The notes: generated by a model from the letters alone, not told the origin. A stretch of DNA of 64,000 nt from Anseranas semipalmata (GCA_013399115.1 VXAA01003142.1:204290-268289); one strand, 5' to 3'. Shown: positions 13,907 to 53,683, numbered from the stretch's first letter. Translations and numbers: made by a program.

Positions 13907-16900
13907 AAGAATCAGTCAGGCTGATAACAAATCCAGGCCAAATCCCAGGCTGCAAAGGGCAGTCACCGGCGCAAGCTCACATTGTGGAAAGCCATCCCAG
14001 TCTTTCTGGTGCAGATAAAAGTATTACACAGAGTTTGACCAGTCCACAGTCAATACAGACAAATTTCACAGAACACAACACATCAAATCTTTGAAGGACT
14101 AAGACTTTCAAGGATAGAAGCTGTATATGAATCCTTCCTTTATTTTCCCTAAGGGCCTGGGTCTCTGATCTCTCACGCTATCTCTGTCAGAGAAGGGAAT
14201 AGCCAACATAGCTGGGTTACACTGCCAACTAGCAGGCAGCCTCCCTGCTCGCCTATCAGAGCCAGTCCCCTGCAGAGCGTGCATTCAGTCTCTGCAGTGG
14301 TCGCTCCTGCTGTGTCATTCTGTCCTTCCCTCCTTGCTTGGTCCTCCCATCCCTCTTCTCTCTGTGGCAGGATTATAGGACCAGTGTCCTGTTGCTGTTG
14401 TGCCCTTGCCTGAGCTTTCTGCCTGACGTTTTTCTCCATTCAGCTCTTCTCTTTGCTCTGGTAAGTCTGACAAACAGCTTCCTTGTTGTCACTGCTTGGT
14501 GTCATGGCACAAGGACTTTAATCTAAGTACTTCCCTTCAAGACGGTCAGCCCATGTTTTCTTGGAATAGCTTTAGAAGCCTGGGCACCGTCTGGCATGTG
14601 AGGAAAACTGGCAAGTGTATGAGGCTGTTGGTGAAAGTAAGAAATGCTTCTCTAATGAGTGATCAAAAAAAATAAAGTAAGCCGACTGTGGTAGGGCTTG
14701 CTTTTGAGTGCGAATAGGGTCCATGACTGGTTTGCTACAACAATAAGTGATCAAGCCTCAGATGCCACATGAGACAGGTGACATCAGAAAGTCTCTGAGT
14801 CTGGGCTCTTTCCATGCTTGTAAGAAAATGTGCCACCCAGCCACAAAGTTTTGTGTGGTTTTGTACTAGAAAATTGTACATAAATCATAAAGCTATCCAA
14901 CAGTAGCATGTGGTTGATAAAGCTGATTTTTTTTTTCACAGTTTTCTGAAGTAATATATAGGACAGCGTCTAGGTTATAACAAGGCACTTCTGTATTTCT
15001 GGAGGGTAATTGGAGCTACACCAGTGCAGGCCATTCCAGGGTATAATACTTGCTGCTTTGAGGTGTTACAGTAGTTCAGTCTGGTGTTATGCCGAGGTAA
15101 AGCTTTAGGTTTTATCAGCGTATGCTGTTTGGTGTAATTAGATGGAACACTTTGTTTTAGGGAATTTATGTGTGTGAGTATGTGAATTTTGAGCATAAAG
15201 TGCTAAATACCATTACCCATTTTAGAAGTGCTTAAAATAACTTCTGGCTGCAGAGCAGGTGCCATGTGTCTTTCTGCTGGATACATGGGGAGGCAAGAGC
15301 TAAATATAGACAAGTTAGTAAACCCTCTAGAAGTTCAGGCTGCTAGAAGGGAAGGATAAAAAAATTCCCGTGAGAAGAAAGGGGAAGTGCTCTGTTTAAA
15401 AGCGATAAACAAAACTCTGCAACACCATGCGAGCCCAAGCTAAGGACATGCATTTTGTGTTCTGTTTGTGCTGGGACGGTGCCTCCCATCACGGCGGCAG
15501 CGTCCACCCCAGGAGTGCGAGGCGGGCTGGGGGCTGTTTGTCCAGCAGCAGCAGCAGCACGGCTACTGTGTCTCTGCTAAAGCAGGCACAGGCTCTCGCT
15601 GGCTGGCCTTTGGCTTTAGAAGCACTGGCTGACGTCAAAGTGCGGTGAACGTGGATCGTGCTGTAAATGTGAAATGCTAAGGGATATGATCAGATCCAAA
15701 CAAACTCAACACGTTACCAGACTGAATATGCACTCTTTTTTTCTGTTGCCTCTGGCTATGCTGCATGCTTACCCCGTTTGTGCATTTGCACGGCCAGCCC
15801 ACTGACTGCTGCTGCCCCAGGCACTAGTCTCCTTACAGGACAGCAGGCATGGCCAGGAGTCCTCCTACAGAAAGGCATCAGCTTGGGACTGGCATCTGTC
15901 ACCTCCCACCCAAGACTGGAGCAGCGTCCTGAGGAGATCCACTGTTCTCCTGCGTTATGCCAAGTATTTAACAGAGGAAGGAGGGGAATGGAGAAGAGGC
16001 TCTGCCACAGCCAGCACTGGCACTCATGGGAAGACAGTAGGCTCTCTGGGTGCTTCCCAGTGGTGGAGAGAAGGACCATCTCTGGAGCTGGGCCCTGAGT
16101 TTTGTCCAAGCTGAGGCAGCCAAGGGCTGAGGTGCAGTTAATTTCAATGCCCACGCCTCCTCCCAGCAGTGACTTGCAGTTTGTCCCCACAGAGACTCCA
16201 GCTTGGTTTTCTCTAACTTTGCTGGTGACGGGGACAGGCTTAGGGTTTTAAACTTACACAGAGAATCAAGGTGAGACACACACCTAGGATCTGGGCTTGA
16301 AATTCGGTCTGGCTATCTCAAGCAGACAGGGAGCTAAAAACTCCAAGGCTGATGTAGGAACAACACATTTTATGGTTGTATTAACTACACTTTCCCATTA
16401 AAATGAGTATCTGTAGGTAGCAACTGCAAGTGTCTGGTATCAAACTTCCACCCAAAAATTCAGGGCCAAGAAAGATACTGATCTCAGGGTCATAGAACAG
16501 GCCCAGGATTTGGGAGCACGGGAGAAAAAGAGTAAACAAGACCCAACATGCAGGCTCAATCAGATGACTGGTCAGTCCTCCCCCTCACCATAAAATAGCC
16601 TAAGGCCCAGTCAGAAATTCAAGTGTGTGGAGACAACAGAGACGGTAGTAGGAGTCACAGAAGTCAAGGGGCAGGTCGTCTAAAACTGGGCTCTGTCTCC
16701 TTTCTCTCAGTCTGTTGGAAGTCAAGGAACCAAGGAATTCCTCTGCTGGGCTCAGTTGCCTAATTTTTAGGCATTACTGTGTCTGAGACAGCATTTAATG
16801 TAAACAGTTGTGCTGAGATTGGCACTGTAAGTCTTTTATGGCCTGATAAGAAAGAACTCCTGATGTACATCAAGGTTAAATAGGCTGGAGCAAGAGGAGG

Positions 16901-18129
16901 ACCAGGGCCAAATGCAATAAAATTTTCCAGCAGCAAAGGCTGTTCTAAGCAGATGAGAGCTGCCCTGTCTCTCTAAATATAAACTCTGACACTGTGGAAG
17001 CCATTACACAAAACAAGGTGCAGAAGTCTTAACAGACATTGTGTCTGTGCTGAAAGTAGTTATCAGATCTCTGATTTACCCAAAAGGAGAGTGGACAGAA
17101 ATATCAAAATATTTACTCATCTGTGTAAACATGATCCCCAGAATGATCCAGCAGGTGGGAACCCTTGAGTTAAAGGTTCGTCACTGGGTATTTCTGTGGT
17201 TCCTGTCTGCTTACCATTCCAGGGTGGTGGCCTAAACCTCAGCAGATGTAAATTGCCGTGGTTTCAGAGACTGATTGTAACGAATCCCCTTCTAGTCAGG
17301 AATGATACAGATTATATTAGGGAGGATTTCCTGTGAGGCTAACTTTTAAACAACTTGTGTCCTTGGTTCTAAACATCCAGTTTCTCTTCAACTCCACCCA
17401 TGTGTTTCATTTATTACCGAGAAACACCATTTATTACTTGATCACTGTTGTTGATTTAGAGCCTACTGTGTTTGTAGGCAGACTTAGTGATTCACTTAGG
17501 AGTAAAACTTAAGCCAGGTGGCACTGCTGCATGAGTGATGCTGTTAGGACTTGGAGGGGCTTGGAGCCAGCACGATGACATGGCCGATGGGAGCTGGGAC
17601 TTCACCCGCAAGGAGCCAGGATGTAGGGTGGCAGGTCAGGGTCAGGATTGGGTCTGTGGGGTGGTCTGGGACAGACACGTCCTGCACATCCACAGTGACA
17701 AGGCAGGTCCATGGGCAAGCTAAGAAGCCCTGCCAGTGGGTCCAGGTCAGAGCTGGAGCCAACAGAGATTCAAAATGGGCATGGATGTAGCTGGGACCTG
17801 GCTGCAATGGAGAGGCAGGTCCTGTCTTCTGTCTTTCTTCACAAGAGCTCCTAGTGGAGAAGAGCTGACCTGGGACACAGCCAACCTCTTTCACTTCACC
17901 AAGAAGACCCCAGGGATGCACCAGGGCCCTGACAGCAGGAACTGCTGTCTTCTTATAAAGAATGTGCCTTCTTGTAAAGACAGGGAGATGGGCAGAAGAG
18001 AAATTCATATTTGGCAATGAAGCATTTAGTCATCAAATTCTCCTTCTGTGATGAATGTATTACAAAACTACCTAGTTTAAATTGAGGATATACTTCATGA
18101 AACTTTTTTTCTGTCTAGGAAAGAGCTGA

Positions 18130-18322
18130 TGATCCTAGTTTTTCTAGCTGATTGATTGCCAATTGCCAATTAGCTCAAATTAATGAAAACAAATTGTAAA
18201 TACTAGTCTGAACATGTCAGAAACAAACACATATTTTGTGGAGCTTCTAGCTTAGCATTTAGAATAATGTTACTGAACTGGAATTAATTGGCAGTCAATT
18301 AACTCTAGTTAAAACAAGATCA
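18130..18322. repeat. Imperfect inverted repeat, arms of about 36 bp
   Basis: The left arm 18130-18164 and the right arm 18286-18322 are about 80% identical in inverted orientation. Both end inward with TGCCAATT or its complement and begin outward with TGATC. About 120 bases lie between them. This could be a small non-autonomous DNA transposon or a chance hairpin-forming segment; no target-site duplication is evident. Confidence 0.45.
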
Positions 18323-20076
18323 CAAACTCTACTCTAACATTCTTGCTAACTGGAATTACTTACCTAAATTGCACATGTGGGGTCTAATCTTTCAATGTAA
18401 ATTAAAGTCAATAGGACATCAAATCAGTCTGATATAATTTTACAATCACTTTGCGGTAGTATAATGACTATGCCAAAAGTAGGAAGGAAAGAATCAGATT
18501 CATCTGCCTGACAGAATTCATGCGACCAGGTCCATCTGCCTTCCCAAGCCATTGCAGCTGGTGAGTTTTATCTGTGGGAGGTCTGCCGGGGCATGGTTCT
18601 GTATATACCAGTTTTCAGGCACATCCTGATCCCCACACCAAGCTTCAAATATACACACATCAAAGCTTTCAAATACAGTCCCACAATTAATTGCTTTAGA
18701 GATGATGAAACATAATATTTGAGTATCGTATCTGTAAGCCTTATCAAATAGCTTACCAATCAAATCTTGGAAAATATTGCCTTGGTAATAATGGTCATCA
18801 CTGCAGTACCAAGCATCACTTTGGCTGGGGAGAGTTTAATAACAAACCCCATGTCATGTATTACAATAAATTGCAACTCTCTTATCATATACTGCCTTTG
18901 GCCAAGTTTGTTTATGATTCTGAAAGCTGCAGAAATTCAGACACCATAGAAAATAAAGATTACAGCTAACTGTACAGGGAACAAAATGCTTCTCAGTTAG
19001 CTCCATGTTTTCTAAACAAGTTCTCTTTTCAAAAATAAGAAAGCAACCACCCTAGACACTGGAACAGAACCAACAAAGTAATCTTCTTCCTCTCCTTGGT
19101 CCCTACCAGGTACCTACCTGACTGACGCTATTGTGAATCATATCATTACAAGGAGGAACAAAATCAGACTGAAAAAGAGAGAGAAAGGGCTGATGGCTGT
19201 AAGTAGCACAGTCTGTAGTCGAGCAGAAGAGAGGGCTAGTTGCAGTGCTCTAAAGGATGGGAAAATGTAAAGTTCCCATTGCAAACTGGGAGCTAATTAT
19301 GTGGAATTCACACCAGAAACCACCATAGAATATCAGCCCATGTTACACCTGGTTGGTTTTACAATGCTGTGATTTAGTCTGTATTTTGTACCTTATCAAA
19401 CAAGCTGTCAGCAGCACACCGCAAGTACAAAAGAAAGGTGGTTTAGAGTTGTTTATCTTATTATGAACTGCTCATTGCTGTTACTGTGGCGGTACCAGGC
19501 CAGGCCAGGCCACTCATAGATCAAGCATGATGCTGTGATCTCCAAGAGTGCAGCACAATTTTCAGTTCTCTAGTTTTATTTAAAATCTTCCTTTTTCCTG
19601 ATTATTGGCTTAAGATGTGCTGATGGGTGAGAAACAGGAAATGAAACTGATGCAAACGTGAAGTGAAGCTGCCTATGTGAGTAGGCAGCGTAGCAGGTAA
19701 AAAAAAAAAAATCTAGAAAAACAATCAAGTGGCAAATGGTATGTTCAGGGAGGGAAATAGCATGAACGGCTCTGGTGCCATTTTGTACTTTGTCACTGGC
19801 AACAAGAACAAGAGGTTTTGATTTTTCAGTAATAGCTTTGGGCAAGCTTCTCCTCTTGGTAGGTGTAAAATTTGCTTTCCGTCCCACAGGTAAATCACCT
19901 TGCTGGTTTGGTTCAGTATGATGTATTCATCAAGCCAGAGCCAGAGGATGAGCTGCCGCCCCAAATTCCATATCGAATCACTCACATCCTAGCTGAGCTT
20001 TGTGATCAGCAAGAAGCTAATTTCTCTGCTTTTAAATTAACTCTGCATTTGCTTGCTGTCAGGTACTGCACCAAGC

Positions 20077-47380
<27,304 letters not shown>

Positions 47381-47417
47381 AGACACTGATGTGCTCGGGC
47401 CCATCTTCTACAAACCA

Positions 47418-47521
47418 CAACTCTGTTCTACAAATTTGGTATCTTTTTTTTTTTTAAAAAAAAAACAAACTTCACGGTAAGATGCACGTGTTCTTCTNCC
47501 CAACTCTTTTCTACAAATTTG

Positions 47522-47553
<32 letters not shown>

Positions 47554-47556
47554 CAC
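47418..47556. repeat. Duplicated block around an N, likely unmerged contig ends
   Basis: 47418-47438 and 47501-47521 are the same 21 bases with one mismatch (CAACTCTGTTCTACAAATTT against CAACTCTTTTCTACAAATTT, then G in both). Each is followed by a long T tract running into a long A tract. The two copies lie on either side of a single N at 47498. The simplest reading is one locus represented twice. Confidence 0.7.
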
Positions 47557-47900
47557 AAAAAGTGGGTACTAAAACATACTCATACATACCTATAGGCAAA
47601 CGTAATGCGCTTCTCTTTGCTACCACTATCCAGTAATAATGTGTCTGCATATTTTGCTGTCCTTTATCTGCTTGAAGCATAATATTTTCTTAATGACAGG
47701 AAAATACAACAAAATTACAGTATCTTTTTTCCCAGGCATAATGAGTCATCTCCTTCAGCAAAATAATTTTAAAGTGTTGAAGTTTCATGTTTCAAAAGTC
47801 ATTGCACTTCTCATACATATATTTAAAGTCTCAGAATTAATAGTATCTATTTGGTATGATTTTGCATAAAAGATGCCCTACTTGGAAATGTAGAGATCTC

Positions 47901-47906
47901 AATAAA
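47901..47906 (+). terminator. TXLNB: Candidate TXLNB polyadenylation signal
   Basis: This is a canonical AATAAA, 521 bases after the stop codon. It is the first such hexamer after the coding region that I could find. Confidence 0.55.
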
Positions 47907-47925
47907 TGAGGGAAAAGGAATCTGT

Positions 47926-48693
47926 GATTATAAAGTAAAATAGTGAAACCATCAATGTGGTCAGCCACATCCAAGGTGAGGTGTAAAAACAAAAGGTGAA
48001 TTTTTGGAAGAGTAAACTACTACTCAGCACTATGTGGACTGAACACCCACAAACTTTTAGCCTTACCCTGAATTTGTCTTTTCTGCTTAGTGCTCAAAAA
48101 GAGGTTTTGTTTTCAACAGAACGATGGAGGAAGGAAGAAGATCTTTTCTAGATTCCTCACAAAATGGCTGAAAACAATAGCAACTTCCAAACTGGTGGCA
48201 ATTGCCAAGGTAGGGATAACAACCCTCCTTCTGCATCCAACAGAAACCTGCTAGTTTGTTGTACCATTTGGCCCCACAGAGGGACTCATGACTGCTTCCA
48301 GCCAGCAAATGAGCTCAGAAGTTTGGAAGTTCAGAAGCTGGGTGCAGATCTTGGCACTTCGGCCAGGGGCAGAAAACAGAGTGAAGCTACACAAGAAGGT
48401 ACCAGGAGATACCAGAAGATACCAGGTACTCCAGAAGATACCCCTGTGGTCATGCTTCAGGACAGTGCGATCCCTCCCAGTCACAGCCACATGAACATCT
48501 GTTCACTGAAGCCTCCCTCTGGCCCTGCTGGATGTGCTGATGCACCCAGGAGAAAGGCAAGTGCCTGTCACCCTGTTCAAGTAAATAGCCCAGAAGCAAA
48601 TAGGTACCAGGAAAGCAGGAATCCCTCTTACCTTTGGGGGACCAGCTATATTCCCATCCCCTCTCTTGTCTATCAGTTCTTCCTACCTGCTTG
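47926..48693. other. Intergenic stretch downstream of TXLNB
   Basis: About 770 bases without a recognised gene. A 185-codon open frame (48164-48721, +) resembles no family I know, has Pro/Ser/Arg-rich chance composition and ends inside the left inverted-repeat arm. Confidence 0.6.
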
Positions 48694-48788
48694 CTTAGAT
48701 GCCAGTCTTACCATAAGATGACTTGTCCTCAAAAGATGCCTATTCATCTCCATTACTTATAACAGGAGCTTAAGATAACTAAGACTTG
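48694..48788 (+). repeat. Left arm of a perfect 95-bp inverted repeat
   Basis: This segment, starting CTTAGATGCCAGTCTTACC and ending AGATAACTAAGACTTG, is the exact reverse complement of 49527-49621. Similarity stops abruptly at both edges. No transposon family was recognised. Confidence 0.95.
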
Positions 48789-49526
48789 CACACCACTAAT
48801 AACTAGCACACCACTGCCTAATAATTTCTCCACTTTGTCAGAACTGCCAAGCCAGAAACACTGATTCTGGCATCAAGAACAAGGATGAGGAAGGAAGAAG
48901 AGAGTGTACCTACCAAGACAGCTGTACAGTCTCAAGCAAGGAGAGTAAGAAGGCTTTGGGGAAGAAGGTTAAAGAAATCCTGTTGGCACATTTCTTTTTT
49001 CTCAGCCTCTTCCTCTGAATTCAGCCTATGCCTTTTGGATCCTGATCTGAATAGCTTAAGAATCTGAAAAGGGCAATTACATGACATGTCCAGATGCTGG
49101 AAAGAGAAATGTTACAATCAAACAAGCCCATGTTTAGAGACAAATCCCAAGTAGCCCCTGAAGTGAATCTCATCATTCAAGCCCAAGTTGAACCAAGAGA
49201 AACGATGCCACCTTTGGCAGAGCGTGGGAGACTGGGATCACAGAGTCCTTCCTGCACATCACCCTCCAAACGCGAGGTCTGAATCTTTGCTTCCTGCCAA
49301 CGTGTCTGCACCCTGGCTGAGTATGTCTGTGTCTGCACTGCTTGTCCAGCCCTTTTTAGAGCTAACCCTTCGAGGATACAGACCACAATTTGCAATCGTT
49401 GGCTGTTTTGATATGGCCTTACAGGTAGCTATTAGGGCTACAGTTTTCAAATGTAGATGCCTTATGTTAGATACCAAGACCGACAGGATTTATTTTATGT
49501 CTTTAATCACCTGAAAGTGGATTAGT
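48789..49526. other. 738-bp spacer between the inverted-repeat arms
   Basis: No transposase-like or other recognisable coding frame is present. The longest frames, near 49188-49514 on + and 49177-49395 on -, look like chance. Composition is like that of the flanks. Confidence 0.7.
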
Positions 49527-49621
49527 CAAGTCTTAGTTATCTTAAGCTCCTGTTATAAGTAATGGAGATGAATAGGCATCTTTTGAGGACAAGTCATCTT
49601 ATGGTAAGACTGGCATCTAAG
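49527..49621 (-). repeat. Right arm of the perfect 95-bp inverted repeat
   Basis: Exact inverted copy of 48694-48788. The bases outside the two arms (left CCTGCTTG, right AAAGAGG) show no target-site duplication. Confidence 0.95.
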
Positions 49622-49936
49622 AAAGAGGAAAATGACTTTCTCTCTGAAGATGCCATTTCTCTTCAGTGATTCTAGAGCTAGCCTAAGACAACTAACTTAA
49701 ATTTAAAATGACAATTATTAGGTTTCTAAATTAGGCAAGAGGAATCCCACCAGACATTCGGCTTCAAGGCCCGAAGCAAATTGTCCTCTCTGAAAATCAA
49801 ACCACATATGTGCCTGTGAAAATGTTAACTTGTAACAAATCTTTATCCTAAGACAGAAAGCTATATTCATTTGATTTACTTTCTCCAGTTTCCAGTGACT
49901 TGAGTCAGTAGACATCTAGTTTCCATTACAAGTTTT

Positions 49937-51350
49937 CACAGAATCACAGAATCATTTAGGTTGGAAAAGACCTCCAAGATCATCCAGTCCAACCTATGAC
50001 CTAACACTAACAAGCCCTCCACTAAACCATATCACTAAGCTCTACATCTAAACGTCTTTTGAATACCTCTAGGGATGGTGACTCAACCACTTCCCTGGGC
50101 AGCCTATTCCAATGCCTCACAACCCTTTCAGTGAAGAACTTTTTCCTAATATCCAACCTAAACCTCCCCTGGCACAACTTAAGCCCATTCCCCCTCATCC
50201 TATCACCTGGTGCGTGGGAGAAGAGACCAATCCCCACCTCGCTACAGCCTCCTTTAACGTACCTGTAGAGAGCAATCAGGTCACCCCTGAGCCTCCTCTT
50301 CTCCAGGATAAACAACCCCAGCTCCCTCAGACGCTCCTCGTAGGACTTGTTCTCCAGACCCCTCACCAGCTTCGTTGCCCTTCTCTGGACATGCTTCAGC
50401 ACCTCGATGTCCTTCCTGTAGTGAAACTGAACACAGGACTCAAGGTGCGGACTCACCAGAGCCCAGTACAGGGGGACAATCACTTCCCTAGTCCTGCTGG
50501 CCACACTGTTCCTGATACGAGCCAGGATGCTGTTGGCCTTCTTGGCCACCTGAGCACACTGCTGGCTCATATTCAGCCGGCTATCNCCAGCTTGGTGTCA
50601 TCTGCAAACTTGCTGAGGGTGCAACTCGATCCCCTCATCCAGATCATTGATGAAGATATTGAAGAGAACTGGCCCTAATACTGATCCCTGGGGGACACCA
50701 CTCATGACCGGCCTCCAACTGGATTTAGCTCCATTCACCACGACTCTTTGGGCCCGGCCACCCAGCCAGTTTCTAACCCAACCAAGCGTACGCCAGTCCA
50801 AGCCACGAGCAGCCAGTTTCTTCAGGAGAATGCTGTGGGAAATGGTGTCGAAAGCCTTACTAAAGTCAAGGTAGACCACATCTACAGCCTTTCCCTCGTC
50901 CACTAAGTGTGTCACTCGGTCATAGAAGGAGATCAGGTTTGTCAAGCAGGACCTGCCTTTCATGAACCCATGCTGACTGGGCCTGATCGCCTGGTTGCCC
51001 TGCAAATGCTGCGCATGTCGACACTCAAGATAATCTGCTCCATGAGCTTCCTCGGCACCAAAGTCAGACTGACAGGCCTATAGTTTCACGGGCCCTTCCT
51101 CCAGCCCTTCTGTAGATGGGCTAGCTACCAGTCAACTGGGATCTCCCCTGATTGCCAGGACTGCTGATAAATGATGGAAAGTGGCTTGGTCAGCACTTCT
51201 GCCAGTTCTCTCAGCACCCTCGGGTGGATTCCATCCGGCCCCATAGACTTGCGTACATCTAAGTGCTGTAGCAGGTCACCAGCCATTTCCTCATGGATTA
51301 TGAGGGCCACATTCTGCTCCCCGTCCCCTTCCACCAGCTCAGGGGGAGCT
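49937..51350 (-). mobile_element. CR1 LINE, 5'-truncated, with reverse transcriptase remnants
   Basis: The 3' end is at 49937, where the minus strand ends in tandem GATTCTGTG units, the CR1 terminal repeat. Frames on the minus strand show reverse transcriptase motifs: SMGPDGIHPRVLRELAE near 51160-51250, [18 protein letters not shown] near 50830-50890, [20 protein letters not shown] near 50650-50705, and the CR1 C-terminal segment ([20 protein letters not shown] and [20 protein letters not shown]) at 50022-50570. Stops and frameshifts near 51006-51130, an extra base near 50625 just before the catalytic FADD region, and the N at 50586 disable it. The 5' end, with the endonuclease and ORF1, is missing. 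Confidence 0.95.
50586..50586. other. Single N, probable collapsed gap inside CR1
   Basis: The N joins a sequence ending GCCGGCTATC to CCAGCTTGGTGTCATCTG. In CR1 elements of this type about 200 bases normally separate these two blocks, so the N probably hides missing sequence rather than one ambiguous base. Confidence 0.65.
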
Positions 51351-53683
51351 GGGTTTGTTTTTAGGGTGGCTTTTAAAATTAATGTAATTTAAATACCTTT
51401 TTTTTTTTCCTTTCTTGGTCTTGTTCGATTCTGTTGCCATTTTGGTATTTGCTTGCATGTAACCAACTTCTTTTCTTTAAGTAGGCCCTTAGAATACCTG
51501 TAATTGTTGTAGTTTTCTTATACAGTCAAATATTCAATTACATAATAATAATGATCGACATGTCCTCCTATCTTTAACTTGGTTCCATTTTGCATAATCA
51601 TTACGGTCACGTCTTTAATTATATAATAGTTACCTCATACCTTCCAACTTCAGCAAGCAGGGAGACAAGGATCCTACAGATAAAAACTTCCTACATAGTC
51701 ATGATTGATTCTTACAGCCTAATCCCTCATGAATAATTACACAAACTTCAGGGAAAATCACTCCCACTCTATTCCTCCTTCCTCATTTGGGCCTTCTTTA
51801 ATTTTTGCATCTAAAACCGCACTCACATACTTGCAATTCTTATTACTCCATGAGTTTCTACCCCCGTACCTGTTGCTTCTGCTCTACCATACAACCTACC
51901 TAGCTCTGCTGCACTTCCCTCAGTTATCTCTGCACTCAAGACACAGAAACCCCAGCACCCTTCTGTGGTCATTCACAGGCAGTAAGTAGCAGTGACACGT
52001 GCAACTTTCCTGCTGTTCATCCCTGTCATCATTCTCCAACTGACACTGCCAGCCTTATCAATCCTGGTGTGTGCTGTGGTTGCCTCCTTCAGTCTTGCTT
52101 TTATTTCACACACTTTTTCCCATACCATTAGGCACAGATTTTTCAGGAGGATGGTAGCTGTATCCTTTGTATCTTGTATCCGTACTAAAACCGTCCACTG
52201 CTGCAGTGCTTCCAAACCAGCAACAGCCTTTGATTTGCAAAAGCTGCAAATGAAGAAGCATAATATTTCCCTATTCTTCAGGTCTGACCTTTGTCACCTC
52301 AAAAATTTAACAGCTCCCCTGCTGAACATGTAAAACAACATTTTTCAACAACCCATAATTTATCCAAATGTGAGGGGATTTTCACGACAACAGTTAAAAT
52401 CACATCTATGATGCTAACATGACCCTCTCACCTAATTTCTGATCACTGTGGCAGACCACAGTAATGATAAATCTTGTTGGCGAGAGATTAGTAAGAAACA
52501 TTACAGCCCAGGAAAAATATTTTATAACTGCGGTTTCAAAAACAGCTGATCTGTTTCAGCTTAACTTTTCCCACAAAAACTGAACAGAAGTAGACACAGA
52601 CATGGAAATATATAATCCAGATGACAGAACTTCAGCAACAGTATAGGCGGCACAGAACAGGGACATATAATGTAATATCTTGCAATGCTTTTATAAGCTT
52701 CGCTGTTAACATCATCTTTAAATTCACTTTGTCAATCAGACTGCAGTCAACCACAGATGATATTCACACCACCTCTCTCTCTTCACAGTGAGCACCATTG
52801 CGCTCATCAGTACAGAATTTAGACTTTTTACTATATTGGAGTTTCTCTCCTGGGCCCACAAACTATCCCTGCATTGCCATTCACACTAACCTTCAAGCAT
52901 CACTTTTGCTTAGCCAAGTGGCAAACAGAGGGAATGGAGGAGGCTGGATGAGGGAGCAGGGAGGGCGGGAAAGGGCAGACATGGAGAAAGGCATTTGCTG
53001 CGCTGGAGGGCTCCCCTTCCCCTCAACTGCTTGCACTAACGCAGTTCACCACTGTGCAATGCTGCCTTGTCTGCTGAGAAAAGACTTACTGCATCACTTT
53101 CAAAGATGGAGGAGAAGAAGACAGTTATGTCAAACCCCTGGGCAGACCCAGAAATGTCACCAGCCAGCCCTGGGAGAAGGGCTGGAAAGAAAGACGCCAG
53201 GGTGCATGCCATTCATGAGCAATTTTCTACGCCGGCAAAGTAGCTTGCTTCCTTAGTTTATCCCATCAAAAATATTTTTATGCCTAAAAAATAAAAAATA
53301 AAAGAGGAGGGAGAGGCTTAACTGCAAGTTTGTCTCTGACAAAGTTATTAGGATTCAGCTTTGAGATGCAGATGAAACACTTGCAATGCAGCCTGAAAGC
53401 AGGGCAGCCTTAGCAAAACATACTACGCTCAGCACAAAAAAAGATTCTGAAGCTGGACTAAGACATCACACCTTGCAGCCATGAGCCATGAGACAAGGAA
53501 GAGATGAAGAAAATATCTCACATTTGCTGAAAACTAAAAGACAAGTTTAAATCCAAGAAAATAAGTTATGAATTAGTAAAATATTCCATTTTTATGAAAG
53601 AAAAAAAAAAAAAAAAAAGATGTTCAGGAAGCCCTCTTATTTGCATGAATTATTTTATATGTTGATTACCAAAATACATCATA

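Larger units (their letters stand above)
71..20062. other. 5' flank or first intron of TXLNB, no coding gene recognised
   Basis: About 20 kb of mostly AT-rich sequence. No open reading frame in it resembles a known protein, and the short frames present look like chance. It holds an old MIR-like SINE, two related 130-bp segments, a CR1 tail and an imperfect inverted repeat, listed separately, plus homopolymer tracts (A near 151-168, T near 4811-4827). Slightly GC-richer patches lie near 15480-15560 and 17540-17960 but show no recognisable exon. If the TXLNB first exon is at or left of position 1, this is all intron 1 of the transcript. Confidence 0.6.
47381..47925 (+). other. TXLNB: Probable TXLNB 3' UTR
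   Basis: The sequence from the stop to about 20 bases past the first good AATAAA (47901-47906) is the likely 3' UTR, about 540 bases. It contains two T-then-A homopolymer blocks flanking an N at 47498, so its length and sequence are uncertain. The exact cleavage site cannot be seen. Confidence 0.6.

Noticed and set aside
17544..18017. 157-codon minus-strand frame in a GC-richer patch upstream of TXLNB
   Set aside because: No family resemblance; overlapping frames are open on the other strand too, as expected in a GC-rich stretch with few stop codons.
20053..20076. In-frame ATG eight codons upstream of the chosen TXLNB start
   Set aside because: It lies before the splice acceptor AG at 20061-20062, so it is intronic in the spliced transcript.
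48164..48721. 185-codon plus-strand frame downstream of TXLNB
   Set aside because: No recognisable domain, chance-like composition, and it runs into the inverted-repeat arm without any exon signals or poly(A) signal of its own.
50112..50678. 188-codon plus-strand frame containing an unknown residue
   Set aside because: Antisense shadow of the minus-strand CR1 element and crosses the N at 50586.
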